Shown here: positions 52,759-61,480 of the stretch, piece by piece
Numbering within the stretch: position 1 is the stretch's first letter
How the letters are laid out: every line of letters begins with the position of its first letter
From: Bacteroidales bacterium
Lineage (GTDB): Bacteria; Bacteroidota; Bacteroidia; Bacteroidales; UBA932
Length of the DNA stretch: 64,000 nucleotides
Direction of reading: 5' to 3'
NCBI GenBank assembly: GCA_028707695.1
Contig: JAQWAL010000001.1
Coordinates: 80,480 to 144,479 of the forward strand
The notes under the pieces: model-generated
What the model saw: the letters and a program-made list of their open reading frames with translations, nothing else
Told to the model about the DNA's origin: nothing
The model's database searches: none
Translations under genes and position numbers: made by a program

Positions 52759-54585
52759 TTAGGAAAATGTTTGCAAATGACATAAATGCGAATATAATCC
52801 TTTTTGAGTTAATAGTTTCTGATGAGTCCCACGCTCTGCAATTTCTCCATCTTTCAAAACAACAATTTCATCAGCATGTTGAATTGTTGAAAGCCTGTGG
52901 GCAATTACAACAGATGTCCTGTTTTTCATCAAGTTTGTCAAAGCTTCCTGGACAAGTTTTTCACTCTCAGTATCCAATGCAGAGGTAGCTTCGTCCAATA
53001 TCAGGATTGGAGGGTTCTTAAGGACCGCCCTGGCAATTGCAAGCCTTTGCCTTTGACCACCCGAAAGGTTTGCACCCCTGTCCCCAATATTGGTTTGGTA
53101 TTGATGAGGCAGTTGTATAATGAATTCATGGGCATTGGCAATTTCGGCAGCCCTGGTAACATCTGCCATAGTCACACCATCCATTCCAAAAGCAATGTTG
53201 TTGAAAACTGTGTCGTTGAATAAAATGGCTTCCTGGGTTACTATTCCCATGAGGGAAATCAAATCCTTAGGTTCGTAGTGCCTGATATCCTTGCCGTCAA
53301 GTATTATCTCACCGGTTGTCACATCGTAAAACCTTGGAATAAGGTCTGCCATCGTACTTTTCCCCGCACCGGAAGGGCCTACAAGTGCAACTGTCTTACC
53401 CTTCTCAATTTTCAGGTCAATCCCTTTCAAAACCGGCTCACTCCCGTATTTGAAAAAAACATTCCTGAACTCTATGCTCTCTTCAAAGTCCTTTACAGGA
53501 ATCGGATTAGGGCTTTTCTTAATTGCAGGTTCTTCATCAAGTATGGCAAACAACCTTTCTCCGGATGCCAAACCCCTTTGCAGGTTTGCAAAGGCATTTG
53601 ATATTGCCTTTGATGGCTCCAACACTCTCCAATAAAAACCAATATAAACAACAAACGAAGACCACTCCATACCAAGTTGACCTTTCATCTGCAAAAAACC
53701 AGCATAAAAAATCACAGATGCAGCAACAGTTATACCCAAAAACTCAGACATTGGGGAAGCCAGCTCCTGCTTGTTGAACATTTTTTTACTTATACGCCTG
53801 TGTTGTTCGTTGCTTTCCTGGAAATTATTGTTGACATACCGTTGAGCATTAAAAGCCTTTATTATACGAATACCAGATATTGCCTCTTCAAAATGGCTCA
53901 CAATCCGGCCCATCATGCTCTGACTCTCTTTTGCTCCTCTTTTCAACTTTCTGCTTATTCTCCCGATAACCAATGCAGAGACAGGCAAAGTCAGCAATGT
54001 TACAATCGTAAGCTGAGCAGACATGTACAGCAACATAGAAAGGAATCCTATAATCAGCAAAGGATCCCGGAACAAAATATGGAAACTGTTTGCAACACCG
54101 TTTTGTACTTCTGTGACATCGTTTGAGATGCTGGAAAGTATATCCCCTTTACGATGGTTGTTGAAATACCCGACATGTAGCTTGGTAATCTTTTCAAACA
54201 AGGCATTCCTGATATTCCTCATTATATGTGTCCTCATACTGACTAGCACCCTTTGGGAGAGATATCTCATCAAATTAGATAACATAGAAGTGGATATCAA
54301 TACAATACACACATATACAAGCCCTGTCAATGCCCCCGACTCTTTTATAAAGCCCACAAGATAGTAATTGAAAACAGCTGTAAAATAATCTGCAGAAAGT
54401 GCAAATTCCGGCAATACAGCATCCAGTTCCATTGTGTCTGCTTCAAAAAGAACCTTTAGCAGTGGCCCTATCAAAGCATAATTTGCAATCCCGAAAAGAA
54501 CGGAAAAAATTGAAATCAGCAAATATCTTGGCCAGAACTTACTGTGTGGGCGGGCAAAAGCCAGCAATCTGAAAAATGTTCTCAT
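52759..54585 (-). CDS. MsbA-like ABC exporter (fused permease and ATPase)
   Basis: This 608-residue half-transporter has six membrane segments (about 20-340) followed by the ATPase. Walker A GPSGAGKST is at about 403-411, signature LSGGQRQR near 513-520, and Walker B ILILDEATSALDTE near 534. The family exports lipids or lipopolysaccharide (MsbA) or drugs. The neighbouring acyl-CoA synthetase and envelope proteins make a lipid role plausible, but substrate is not determined from sequence. The start overlaps DUF4834 by four bases. Confidence 0.9.
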   Translation of the reverse strand: MRTFFRLLAFARPHSKFWPRYLLISIFSVLFGIANYALIGPLLKVLFEADTMELDAVLPEFALSADYFTAVFNYYLVGFIKESGALTGLVYVCIVLISTSMLSNLMRYLSQRVLVSMRTHIMRNIRNALFEKITKLHVGYFNNHRKGDILSSISNDVTEVQNGVANSFHILFRDPLLIIGFLSMLLYMSAQLTIVTLLTLPVSALVIGRISRKLKRGAKESQSMMGRIVSHFEEAISGIRIIKAFNAQRYVNNNFQESNEQHRRISKKMFNKQELASPMSEFLGITVAASVIFYAGFLQMKGQLGMEWSSFVVYIGFYWRVLEPSKAISNAFANLQRGLASGERLFAILDEEPAIKKSPNPIPVKDFEESIEFRNVFFKYGSEPVLKGIDLKIEKGKTVALVGPSGAGKSTMADLIPRFYDVTTGEIILDGKDIRHYEPKDLISLMGIVTQEAILFNDTVFNNIAFGMDGVTMADVTRAAEIANAHEFIIQLPHQYQTNIGDRGANLSGGQRQRLAIARAVLKNPPILILDEATSALDTESEKLVQEALTNLMKNRTSVVIAHRLSTIQHADEIVVLKDGEIAERGTHQKLLTQKGLYSHLCHLQTFS

Positions 54586-54839
54586 TTCGAATTTGTTTCT
54601 TCAAAGTCAATATACTCTCCAACGTTATTGCCAACAACCTTTTTCTCTTTTTTTTCTACTTCTACAATAACATCCCCTTCTTTATAGTTTCTTTGGCTTT
54701 TATCCCTGGACATTGGATTTGTCCCGCCCATCCTGGAGAATTTCCTCTTTAACCACCATGCCAGCAAATATGGAAAAAGTCGGCCCACAGCCCACAAAAT
54801 TATGATAAAAACAAAGATAAATGTCAAAAAGCCTTCCAT
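54582..54839 (-). CDS. DUF4834 family membrane protein
   Basis: This 85-residue protein has a single N-terminal transmembrane segment (about 4-28; FLTFIFVFIIILWAVGRLFPYLLAWWL), followed by a basic, then charged cytoplasmic tail. It matches the pattern of the DUF4834 family of Bacteroidetes, of unknown function. It lies two bases after the 756-residue protein and overlaps the MsbA-like exporter by four bases, so it is translationally coupled. A small adaptor of the exporter is one possibility, inferred from coupling. Confidence 0.82.
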   Translation of the reverse strand: MEGFLTFIFVFIIILWAVGRLFPYLLAWWLKRKFSRMGGTNPMSRDKSQRNYKEGDVIVEVEKKEKKVVGNNVGEYIDFEETNSK

Positions 54840-54841
54840 GA

Positions 54842-57112
54842 TTATCTTATCCTACTATGTTTTCCTGTTTCTAAATTCAACAACAACTCTTTATTCTCCA
54901 CAGTTGTCACCTTCACCAGAGAACCTCCGGCAAATATCACTTGCGTGTCATACCTCAAACGACTCTTTCCAGACAAATTCCCTACAATGTTACCATTCAC
55001 TGTAAAGATGTAAGTAGCCGCAGAACTCCTGAGGACCCAATATTTATTGGCCCCCAACTCTATCAATTCCGGAAACTCTTTTATAGTCTCATCTACAGTA
55101 ATATTGTTCCAAACCGGATATGGCTTCAACATCCTGTCATAAAGCCTTAAAGTATTATCTGTATGCAAAATCATTATGGCCACGTCTCCGTTACTTTCCA
55201 AATCAAAAACCTTTGGCCCCAACTCAATTCCCACAGCAGCCTTAACAGGAAACGGATGTACAAACCTTCCGGTCCTGTCCAACAAGTAAATCTTTTGGTC
55301 ATCTGCAAACAACATTTGAAGTTTCCCATTATTGTAAAAATCTAACTGCTGGACAAAACCCTTAAGCTTCTTTTCAAAAGGCACAGACCAAATTCCTTTC
55401 TTGTTCTTATCATTCAATCTAAGCCACAAATTGGGCAGTTGCTCCAAGTACTCCTTCTCTCCTGTATTGTGATTCAGCAATTGAAAAGGTCCTTTTGGTA
55501 TTTCCACAATAGTGTCGTTTTCCCATCCCGCCGGCATAGCCCCCTGCTGTGCCTGGGCAACAGGCATTTTATCAAGTGAATCCAAATATGCAAAAACCCT
55601 GGATTCAATATTACCCTCTTTATTGGCCAGTATCTGGAAAGATGCAAGCATCAAATTATTTCTATTTGTTAATTTTTCAAAACCCTTGCTAACATTGTTC
55701 TTAAAAAAACGGGTCAACGAATCAGGTTGGAACGAGCCATTCAATAGTAATGTAAGCAAAGCTCCCCTGTCACTCGACAAATTGCGTACCTTGGTTTGTC
55801 CCAAAAAACTCTCCATTGTAAATGAAGAAAAGGATCCTTTACCAAATTCTACCAGTAATTCCTCCGGTCCAATAAAAATCCACTCGTCTGCAACAAGCAT
55901 TGACTCCTCTTTTGTCTCATCAAAAAAAGAGCCAAACATCTTGCCAATAAATCCTTTATAGATATATTCTTCTGGAATAAGCTCTTTATCATTGCCTTTA
56001 AAAATAGAATAAAGCAGATTCCCTCTTTTTTGGTCACGTCTGAGAATAGTAACAGCATCATTCAACCCGGCAAAAGGTACATGAGCAATTGAAATCTCTA
56101 CTATCCCCTCATTTGAAAACCAATCCGATGCCTCTTTATCAATTTCATAAGCTCTCTTCCTCAAAAAGCTCTTGTGGTCAACAAACGCCTTGTTGAAAGC
56201 AACATAGTCTTCAACCGAGAGTGTCAGGACAGACAATGTGTTGTATGGCAAAACAGAACCTACAGAAACTGCACTCTCATCCATTCCACTGAACACAGAA
56301 ACATATTTGGCAGCACCTCTCTCAAATTCAAAATCACCCTCTGCAAACACAATTTCGGAACTGTTTGAGAAATGGAAAACGCTCCAATTGCTGAAATTGG
56401 AAATAAAATCAGAATAACCAAGGAATTCCCTTTTTACATATCCCGAAAAAAGTTTTCCTGTTTGTGAGTGATTTATGAATGCAACTAAATCTGAGACATA
56501 TGTTTTAGAAACTAAACCTGCAAACACCTCATTATCTGCAATTGAAGTCCCGGATAGCAGATGCCGTACAGAAGACTCCAAAATAATTGGCGATGGTGAT
56601 GCCAAAAAGAATCCATTGCAAACGGAAAACTCTATCCTTCCCGAAGAGTAAATATTTGTACCACTATATATCCTTTCCCCTGTAGATAAGCTTTCAATCA
56701 AAAAAGCCACATCCAGAGTGTCAATTTTTATAGCCAATATAGGATCTACATCATTCTTTGCAGAGTAATGAGCAGAAATTGTTGCGCTTTTGCTGCGCAT
56801 CTCCTTTAACGATTGTTGGGAACTAAGGTTGTAAACCCTTTCTATGAATGGTCTCAAATGGCCGTTCCCAAAAAAAAGATCCCCAAACAAAGGATTATTA
56901 GCAGAGATATTCCTGTTGAGTGCATCCAAACTGGAAAAATAGAATATTGACGACACATCCGAAGGAATCGCCACCATTGATTTCAAATCAATCACTTGGT
57001 TGTCTTCCTTTGAAAACAACCCTGCAAGCAGATAGACAAGAGCGGCAACCGAAACCAAGGCTGCCGCTATTGTCACATGTATGAAATATTTACCTTTTAT
57101 GCTTTTGATCAT
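54842..57112 (-). CDS. Uncharacterised 756-residue membrane-anchored protein
   Basis: I do not recognise a named domain with certainty. There is an N-terminal transmembrane segment (about 11-33; VTIAAALVSVAALVYLLAGLF) and then a large extracytoplasmic part. Residues about 40-510 contain mixed alpha/beta sequence reminiscent of DUF3352-type solute or lipid scaffolds. Residues about 535-756 have repeated short beta strands and Asp/Asn turns (MLFADDQKIYLLDRTGRFV, ILHTDNTLRLYDRML, ATYIFTVNGNIVGNL) like a beta-propeller. It heads an operon with DUF4834 and an MsbA-like exporter, which suggests an envelope role (inference). Start ATG 57112 is close to its promoter. Confidence 0.8.
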   Translation of the reverse strand: MIKSIKGKYFIHVTIAAALVSVAALVYLLAGLFSKEDNQVIDLKSMVAIPSDVSSIFYFSSLDALNRNISANNPLFGDLFFGNGHLRPFIERVYNLSSQQSLKEMRSKSATISAHYSAKNDVDPILAIKIDTLDVAFLIESLSTGERIYSGTNIYSSGRIEFSVCNGFFLASPSPIILESSVRHLLSGTSIADNEVFAGLVSKTYVSDLVAFINHSQTGKLFSGYVKREFLGYSDFISNFSNWSVFHFSNSSEIVFAEGDFEFERGAAKYVSVFSGMDESAVSVGSVLPYNTLSVLTLSVEDYVAFNKAFVDHKSFLRKRAYEIDKEASDWFSNEGIVEISIAHVPFAGLNDAVTILRRDQKRGNLLYSIFKGNDKELIPEEYIYKGFIGKMFGSFFDETKEESMLVADEWIFIGPEELLVEFGKGSFSSFTMESFLGQTKVRNLSSDRGALLTLLLNGSFQPDSLTRFFKNNVSKGFEKLTNRNNLMLASFQILANKEGNIESRVFAYLDSLDKMPVAQAQQGAMPAGWENDTIVEIPKGPFQLLNHNTGEKEYLEQLPNLWLRLNDKNKKGIWSVPFEKKLKGFVQQLDFYNNGKLQMLFADDQKIYLLDRTGRFVHPFPVKAAVGIELGPKVFDLESNGDVAIMILHTDNTLRLYDRMLKPYPVWNNITVDETIKEFPELIELGANKYWVLRSSAATYIFTVNGNIVGNLSGKSRLRYDTQVIFAGGSLVKVTTVENKELLLNLETGKHSRIR

Positions 57113-57119
57113 GGAGCTG

Positions 57120-57150
57120 CAAAGCTATTTAAAAATAAAAAAAAAGACAA
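57120..57150 (-). promoter_or_regulatory. Promoter of the six-gene envelope operon
   Basis: On the minus strand TTG (57148-57150), a 20-base spacer and TAGCTTTG (57120-57127) match the Bacteroidetes consensus perfectly. The -7 box ends only seven bases before the ATG at 57112, leaving a transcript leader of a few bases at most. Confidence 0.7.
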
Positions 57151-57166
57151 GCCAAATAGAGTTGGT

Positions 57167-59362
57167 TCAATTACCCATCTCAGACATGAACTTAATCCTG
57201 ACAAGCCTTATTTCCTCTTCTGTGTATCCCCTTCCCAACTCATTTGCAGCCTCCTTCAAGGAATCTGTATCCGCTTCTGTTTTGAAATATTCATAAATAT
57301 CATCCACTTTATCGTCATCCACAGTCTGCCTTATATAATAATCTATGTTAAGTTTGGTACCAGAGTTTACTATAGCCTCAATTTCAGTAAGCAATTCATC
57401 CATCTCCATCCCCTTGGATTCGGCAATGTCTTCCAGGGCAAGCTTCCTGTCTATACTTGTGATTATGTAAACTTTATTCAGGGATTTGTTTGCAACTGAT
57501 TTTATGACCAAATCCGAAGGCCTTTGAATTTCATTTTCATCCACATATTTGGAAATCAAATCCAGGAATTCTTTCCCATACCTTTTTGCCTTTCCCTCTC
57601 CTACTCCCTGGCAATTCTTTAATTCGTCTATGGTAACCGGATAGTGGATAGACATATCCTCCAACGAAGTATCATTGAAAATAACAAAAGGCGGAAGATT
57701 TATCTTTTTTGAAATAGAGTGCCTCAAATCTTTCAACATGGCCATCAAGGTGGCATCACCGGCCCCGGCATGTTTCACCCCCGGAGTCACCACATCGGTG
57801 CCATCATCATCATGTGCAAACTCCCTGTCCTCTGTCAGCATGATGGTTTGGGGATTGTCCATAAACGCCCTTCCCTTGTCTGTCACTGTTATCAATCCGT
57901 ATTTTTCTATCTCCTTTTCCAAAAGTTTATGCAACAAACATTGCCTGATTATGGCCATCCAGAACTTTGGACCTTTGGATATTCCAATACCAAACAATTC
58001 GTGGTTATGATGGTTGTAAGATTTTATAAGGGAATTGTTTACACCAGCAATGATGTTCACAATATGATCTGCCTTGAACTTCTCTTTCAAGCCCGCAATT
58101 AGTTCCAATACAACCGTAACTTCCTCTTTCCCGTCAAATTGCTTTTTAGGGAAAAGGCAATTGTCACAATTCCCGCACTCAGGGGTTGAATAGTTTTCCC
58201 CGAAGTAGTTCAAAAGGACAATCCTCCGGCAAGTACTTGACTCTGCATAAGCTATGGTCTCGTTCAATAACTGCCGTCCAACCTCCTGCTCTGCAATGGG
58301 CTTTCCTTGCATGAATTTTTCCAGCTTTTGCATGTCTTTATAAGAATAGAAGGCAATGCACTGTCCCTCACCACCATCCCGTCCAGAACGACCTGTCTCC
58401 TGGTAATAGCCCTCCAGGCTTTTTGGCATGTCGTAATGAATCACAAACCTTACGTCAGGTTTGTCTATTCCCATTCCAAAAGCTATTGTCGCAACTATTA
58501 CATCCACCTCTTCCATAAGGAATTTATCTTGGTTTGATGCCCTTGTTGAGCCATCCAAACCAGCATGGTAAGGCAACGCCTTGATGCCATTCACATTCAA
58601 AAGCTCTGCAATCTCCTCTACCTTTTTCCTGCTCAGGCAATAAATAATTCCCGATTTCCCGTCGTTATTCTTGATGAATTTAATTATTTCCTTGTCTATA
58701 TTTACCTTGGGCCTCACTTCGTAATAGAGGTTTTTCCTGTTGAAAGAAGACTTGAAAACCCTGGCATCGCTCATTCCCAGGTTTTTTTGTATATCACTCT
58801 GCACCTTGGGAGTTGCTGTTGCAGTCAATGCTATGATAGGTGCATTACCAATTTCATTCACTATTGGCTTTATTTTCCTGTATTCCGGTCTGAAATCATG
58901 CCCCCATTCCGATATGCAGTGAGCCTCATCAACAGCATAGAAGGAGATTTTGACTTGCCTGAGTAAAGCGATATTCTCTTCTTTTGTAAGGGATTCCGGA
59001 GCTACATATAGCAATTTGGTTTTACCCGACAACAAATCGCTTCTAACCTCCATGAGTTGTGATTTGTTCAAAGAAGAGTTAAGGAAATTGGCGACTCCAT
59101 CCCTCTCGATGACAAAGCCCCTGATGGCATCTACCTGGTTTTTCATTAAGGCAATCAGCGGAGAAATGATAATTGCCGTTCCCTCCATCAGAAGGGCAGG
59201 GAGTTGATAACACAGAGATTTACCGCCTCCTGTAGGCATCAGAACGAAAGCATCTTTCCCTTCCAATAGGTTTTGAATGATTTCAGCCTGTTGACCCTTG
59301 AAAGAGCTGAACCCGAAAAAACGTTTAAGTTCCTGGTGCAAAAATTCAGAAGTAATTTGCAT
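57167..59362 (-). CDS. recQ: ATP-dependent DNA helicase RecQ
   Basis: This 3'-5' DNA helicase for recombination and repair has 731 residues. Motif I MPTGGGKS (42-49), motif II DEAH (145-148, in AVDEAHCISEWGHDFRPEY), and motif VI YYQETGRSGRDG are intact. A zinc-binding region (CRRIVLLNYFGE, then CGNCDNC) and a winged helix follow, and an HRDC domain (about 515-600) is present. The last roughly 130 residues extend beyond E. coli RecQ, as is common in Bacteroidetes. It is divergent from kdsD and single on its strand. Confidence 0.95.
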   Translation of the reverse strand: MQITSEFLHQELKRFFGFSSFKGQQAEIIQNLLEGKDAFVLMPTGGGKSLCYQLPALLMEGTAIIISPLIALMKNQVDAIRGFVIERDGVANFLNSSLNKSQLMEVRSDLLSGKTKLLYVAPESLTKEENIALLRQVKISFYAVDEAHCISEWGHDFRPEYRKIKPIVNEIGNAPIIALTATATPKVQSDIQKNLGMSDARVFKSSFNRKNLYYEVRPKVNIDKEIIKFIKNNDGKSGIIYCLSRKKVEEIAELLNVNGIKALPYHAGLDGSTRASNQDKFLMEEVDVIVATIAFGMGIDKPDVRFVIHYDMPKSLEGYYQETGRSGRDGGEGQCIAFYSYKDMQKLEKFMQGKPIAEQEVGRQLLNETIAYAESSTCRRIVLLNYFGENYSTPECGNCDNCLFPKKQFDGKEEVTVVLELIAGLKEKFKADHIVNIIAGVNNSLIKSYNHHNHELFGIGISKGPKFWMAIIRQCLLHKLLEKEIEKYGLITVTDKGRAFMDNPQTIMLTEDREFAHDDDGTDVVTPGVKHAGAGDATLMAMLKDLRHSISKKINLPPFVIFNDTSLEDMSIHYPVTIDELKNCQGVGEGKAKRYGKEFLDLISKYVDENEIQRPSDLVIKSVANKSLNKVYIITSIDRKLALEDIAESKGMEMDELLTEIEAIVNSGTKLNIDYYIRQTVDDDKVDDIYEYFKTEADTDSLKEAANELGRGYTEEEIRLVRIKFMSEMGN

Positions 59363-59402
59363 ATTTTAATGGACGATAATCTGAGTGAATTTAAAATTTA
59401 GT

Positions 59403-59410
59403 TACCTTTG
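59403..59410 (+). promoter_or_regulatory. -7 promoter box for kdsD
   Basis: TACCTTTG is a full match to the Bacteroidetes -7 consensus, 42 bases before the kdsD ATG. A TTG at the exact -33 distance is not seen. The region between recQ and kdsD is 90 bases and contains no other candidate. Confidence 0.5.
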
Positions 59411-59452
59411 TGGGTCTAAGTTATCCAATAGTTTTCTCATTACAAAATTTTT

Positions 59453-60424
59453 ATGAACAAATCAAAAGAGGAGATACTTAACATTGCAAAAGAGGTTGTT
59501 GAAAAAGAGGCAACTGCAGTTTCAAATCTGACCAAATATCTGGACCACTCGTTTGCAGAGGTTGTGGAACTCCTTTTCAATAATAGCGGGAGGCTGATAA
59601 TCACTGGCATAGGCAAAAGTGCAATTATTGCCAACAAAATTGTTGCCACACTCAATTCAACTGGGACTCACTCGGTTTTCATGCATGCAGCAGACGCAAT
59701 ACATGGAGACCTTGGCATTATCTCTTCACAGGATATTGTAATGTGTGTCTCCAAAAGCGGGAACACCCCGGAAATTAAAATGTTGGTACCTCTTATCAAA
59801 AGGATGGGAAATCCTTTGATTGCCATGGTATCCAACGCCAATTCCTTTCTGGCTCAAAATTCAAACTATATTATTAGAACCACTGTAGAGAGTGAAGCTT
59901 GTCCAAACAACCTTGCTCCAACCTCCAGCACAACCACCCAACTTGTTATGGGAGACACGCTGGCAATAGCCCTATTGGAGCTTAGGGGGTTCAACAGAAG
60001 TGATTTTGCCAAATTACACCCTGGCGGATCTTTGGGTAAACGATTGTATGTCACTGTTGGAGATTTGGTGGACAAAAGCAACGCACCATCGGTTGGCAGC
60101 AACGAAACCATTCAAAACACAATATTCAAAATCTCGGCAGGAAGACTTGGTGCAACTGCGGTTTTGGACAAAAATGGCAAACTCCAGGGTATCATAACAG
60201 ATGGTGACATAAGAAGGATGCTGGAAAAAGGGATCTCTGCATCTTCCCATAAGGCATCCGACATAATGAGCACAAACCCCAAAACAATAGAGTCGTCAGA
60301 ACTTGCCTACAAGGCTTTCAACATAATGGAACAAAATAAAATAACATCTGTAATTGTCCTTGAAAAAGGAATTTACAAAGGCTTGGTACATATTCACGAT
60401 ATTATAAGAGAAGGAATAGTATGA
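59453..60424 (+). CDS. kdsD: D-arabinose-5-phosphate isomerase (KpsF/GutQ type)
   Basis: It converts ribulose 5-phosphate to arabinose 5-phosphate, the first step to Kdo of lipopolysaccharide. The 323-residue protein has a SIS domain (about 35-180; ITGIGKSAIIANKIVATL, HAADAIHGDLGII, CVSKSGNTPEI) and two CBS domains (about 205-323; LQGIITDGDIRRML, IYKGLVHIHDIIREG). The invariant GIGKS, HGDLG and SKSGNT are intact. It overlaps the arginase-family gene by four bases (ATGA), so translation is coupled. Confidence 0.94.
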   Translation: MNKSKEEILNIAKEVVEKEATAVSNLTKYLDHSFAEVVELLFNNSGRLIITGIGKSAIIANKIVATLNSTGTHSVFMHAADAIHGDLGIISSQDIVMCVSKSGNTPEIKMLVPLIKRMGNPLIAMVSNANSFLAQNSNYIIRTTVESEACPNNLAPTSSTTTQLVMGDTLAIALLELRGFNRSDFAKLHPGGSLGKRLYVTVGDLVDKSNAPSVGSNETIQNTIFKISAGRLGATAVLDKNGKLQGIITDGDIRRMLEKGISASSHKASDIMSTNPKTIESSELAYKAFNIMEQNKITSVIVLEKGIYKGLVHIHDIIREGIV

Positions 60425-61461
60425 CAAAATTCAACCCAAACGACCCGGGAATGGCAAACGGGAATTATTTTGCCCTCCCTTATAACACCCAGGAATCCGA
60501 AATAATACTGGTCACTGCACCATGGGATGTCACCACCTCATACCGGCCAGGGACAAACACAGGACCAGAAGCAATAATGGATGCCTCTTTGCAGGTTGAC
60601 CTGTTTGATGTGAATGTCCCTGAAGCATGGAATGTGAAGATAGGAACAGATCCTGTTGACCCTGCTATCAAAAAGATAAACAAGAAGTTCCGCAAACTGG
60701 CACAAGAAGTGATAACCCACTTGGAAGAGGGTGGCGATATATCAGAAAAGGAAGATATCTTAAAGGAAATCAACCTGGCTTCCGGACAATTGAACAGCCA
60801 TGTAAAGGATAGAGCCTCAACTTATATTGGCCAAGGCAAACTTGTAGGGGTCCTTGGTGGCGACCATAGTGTACCTTTGGGAAACATGAAAGCAATAGGA
60901 GAAAAGTTTGACGATTTTGGAATTCTTCATATTGATGCTCATGCAGATTTACGCATAGCATACGAAGGTTTCACATACTCACATGCTTCCATTATTTACA
61001 ACGCTTTAAACGAGATCCCTCAAATATCACAGTTGACTCAAGTTGGAATCAGGGATTTTTGCGAACAAGAGCAGGATATTATAAACAACGACCCAAGAAT
61101 AAGATGTTATACCGATATTGAATTGCGCAACAATGCATATGAAGGTAAAAACTGGAAAAAACAATGTGAAGAGATTGTTGCAACACTTCCTCCAAATGTT
61201 TACATCACATTTGACATAGACGGATTGTCACCGGACCTGTGTCCAAATACCGGCACACCTGTTCCCGGAGGCCTTAGCTTCAGGGAAATCGATTATTTAC
61301 TTTGGATGCTGGCCAACTCTTCCAAAAAAATAGTTGGATTTGACCTTTGCGAAGTTGCTCCCGGCAAAGAGAATGACTGGGATGCTAACGTTGGGGCCAG
61401 GGTTCTATACAAACTTTGTATATACAGCAATTTCAACAAGCTAAAATCAAACATACTTTAA
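60421..61461 (+). CDS. Arginase/agmatinase-family ureohydrolase
   Basis: This binuclear manganese hydrolase of the ureohydrolase superfamily has 346 residues. The metal ligands are complete: H149 in GGDHS, D172, H174 and D176 in HIDAHAD, and D265 and D267 in TFDIDGL; SHAS (187-190) is also present. A longer N-terminal part and an insertion (about 80-130) separate it from E. coli SpeB. Substrate could be agmatine, arginine or formiminoglutamate; the sequence does not settle it. It starts within the kdsD stop (ATGA), an unusual partner for an LPS gene. Confidence 0.86.
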   Translation: MTKFNPNDPGMANGNYFALPYNTQESEIILVTAPWDVTTSYRPGTNTGPEAIMDASLQVDLFDVNVPEAWNVKIGTDPVDPAIKKINKKFRKLAQEVITHLEEGGDISEKEDILKEINLASGQLNSHVKDRASTYIGQGKLVGVLGGDHSVPLGNMKAIGEKFDDFGILHIDAHADLRIAYEGFTYSHASIIYNALNEIPQISQLTQVGIRDFCEQEQDIINNDPRIRCYTDIELRNNAYEGKNWKKQCEEIVATLPPNVYITFDIDGLSPDLCPNTGTPVPGGLSFREIDYLLWMLANSSKKIVGFDLCEVAPGKENDWDANVGARVLYKLCIYSNFNKLKSNIL

Positions 61462-61480
61462 AATCCAATAAATTTTCATA

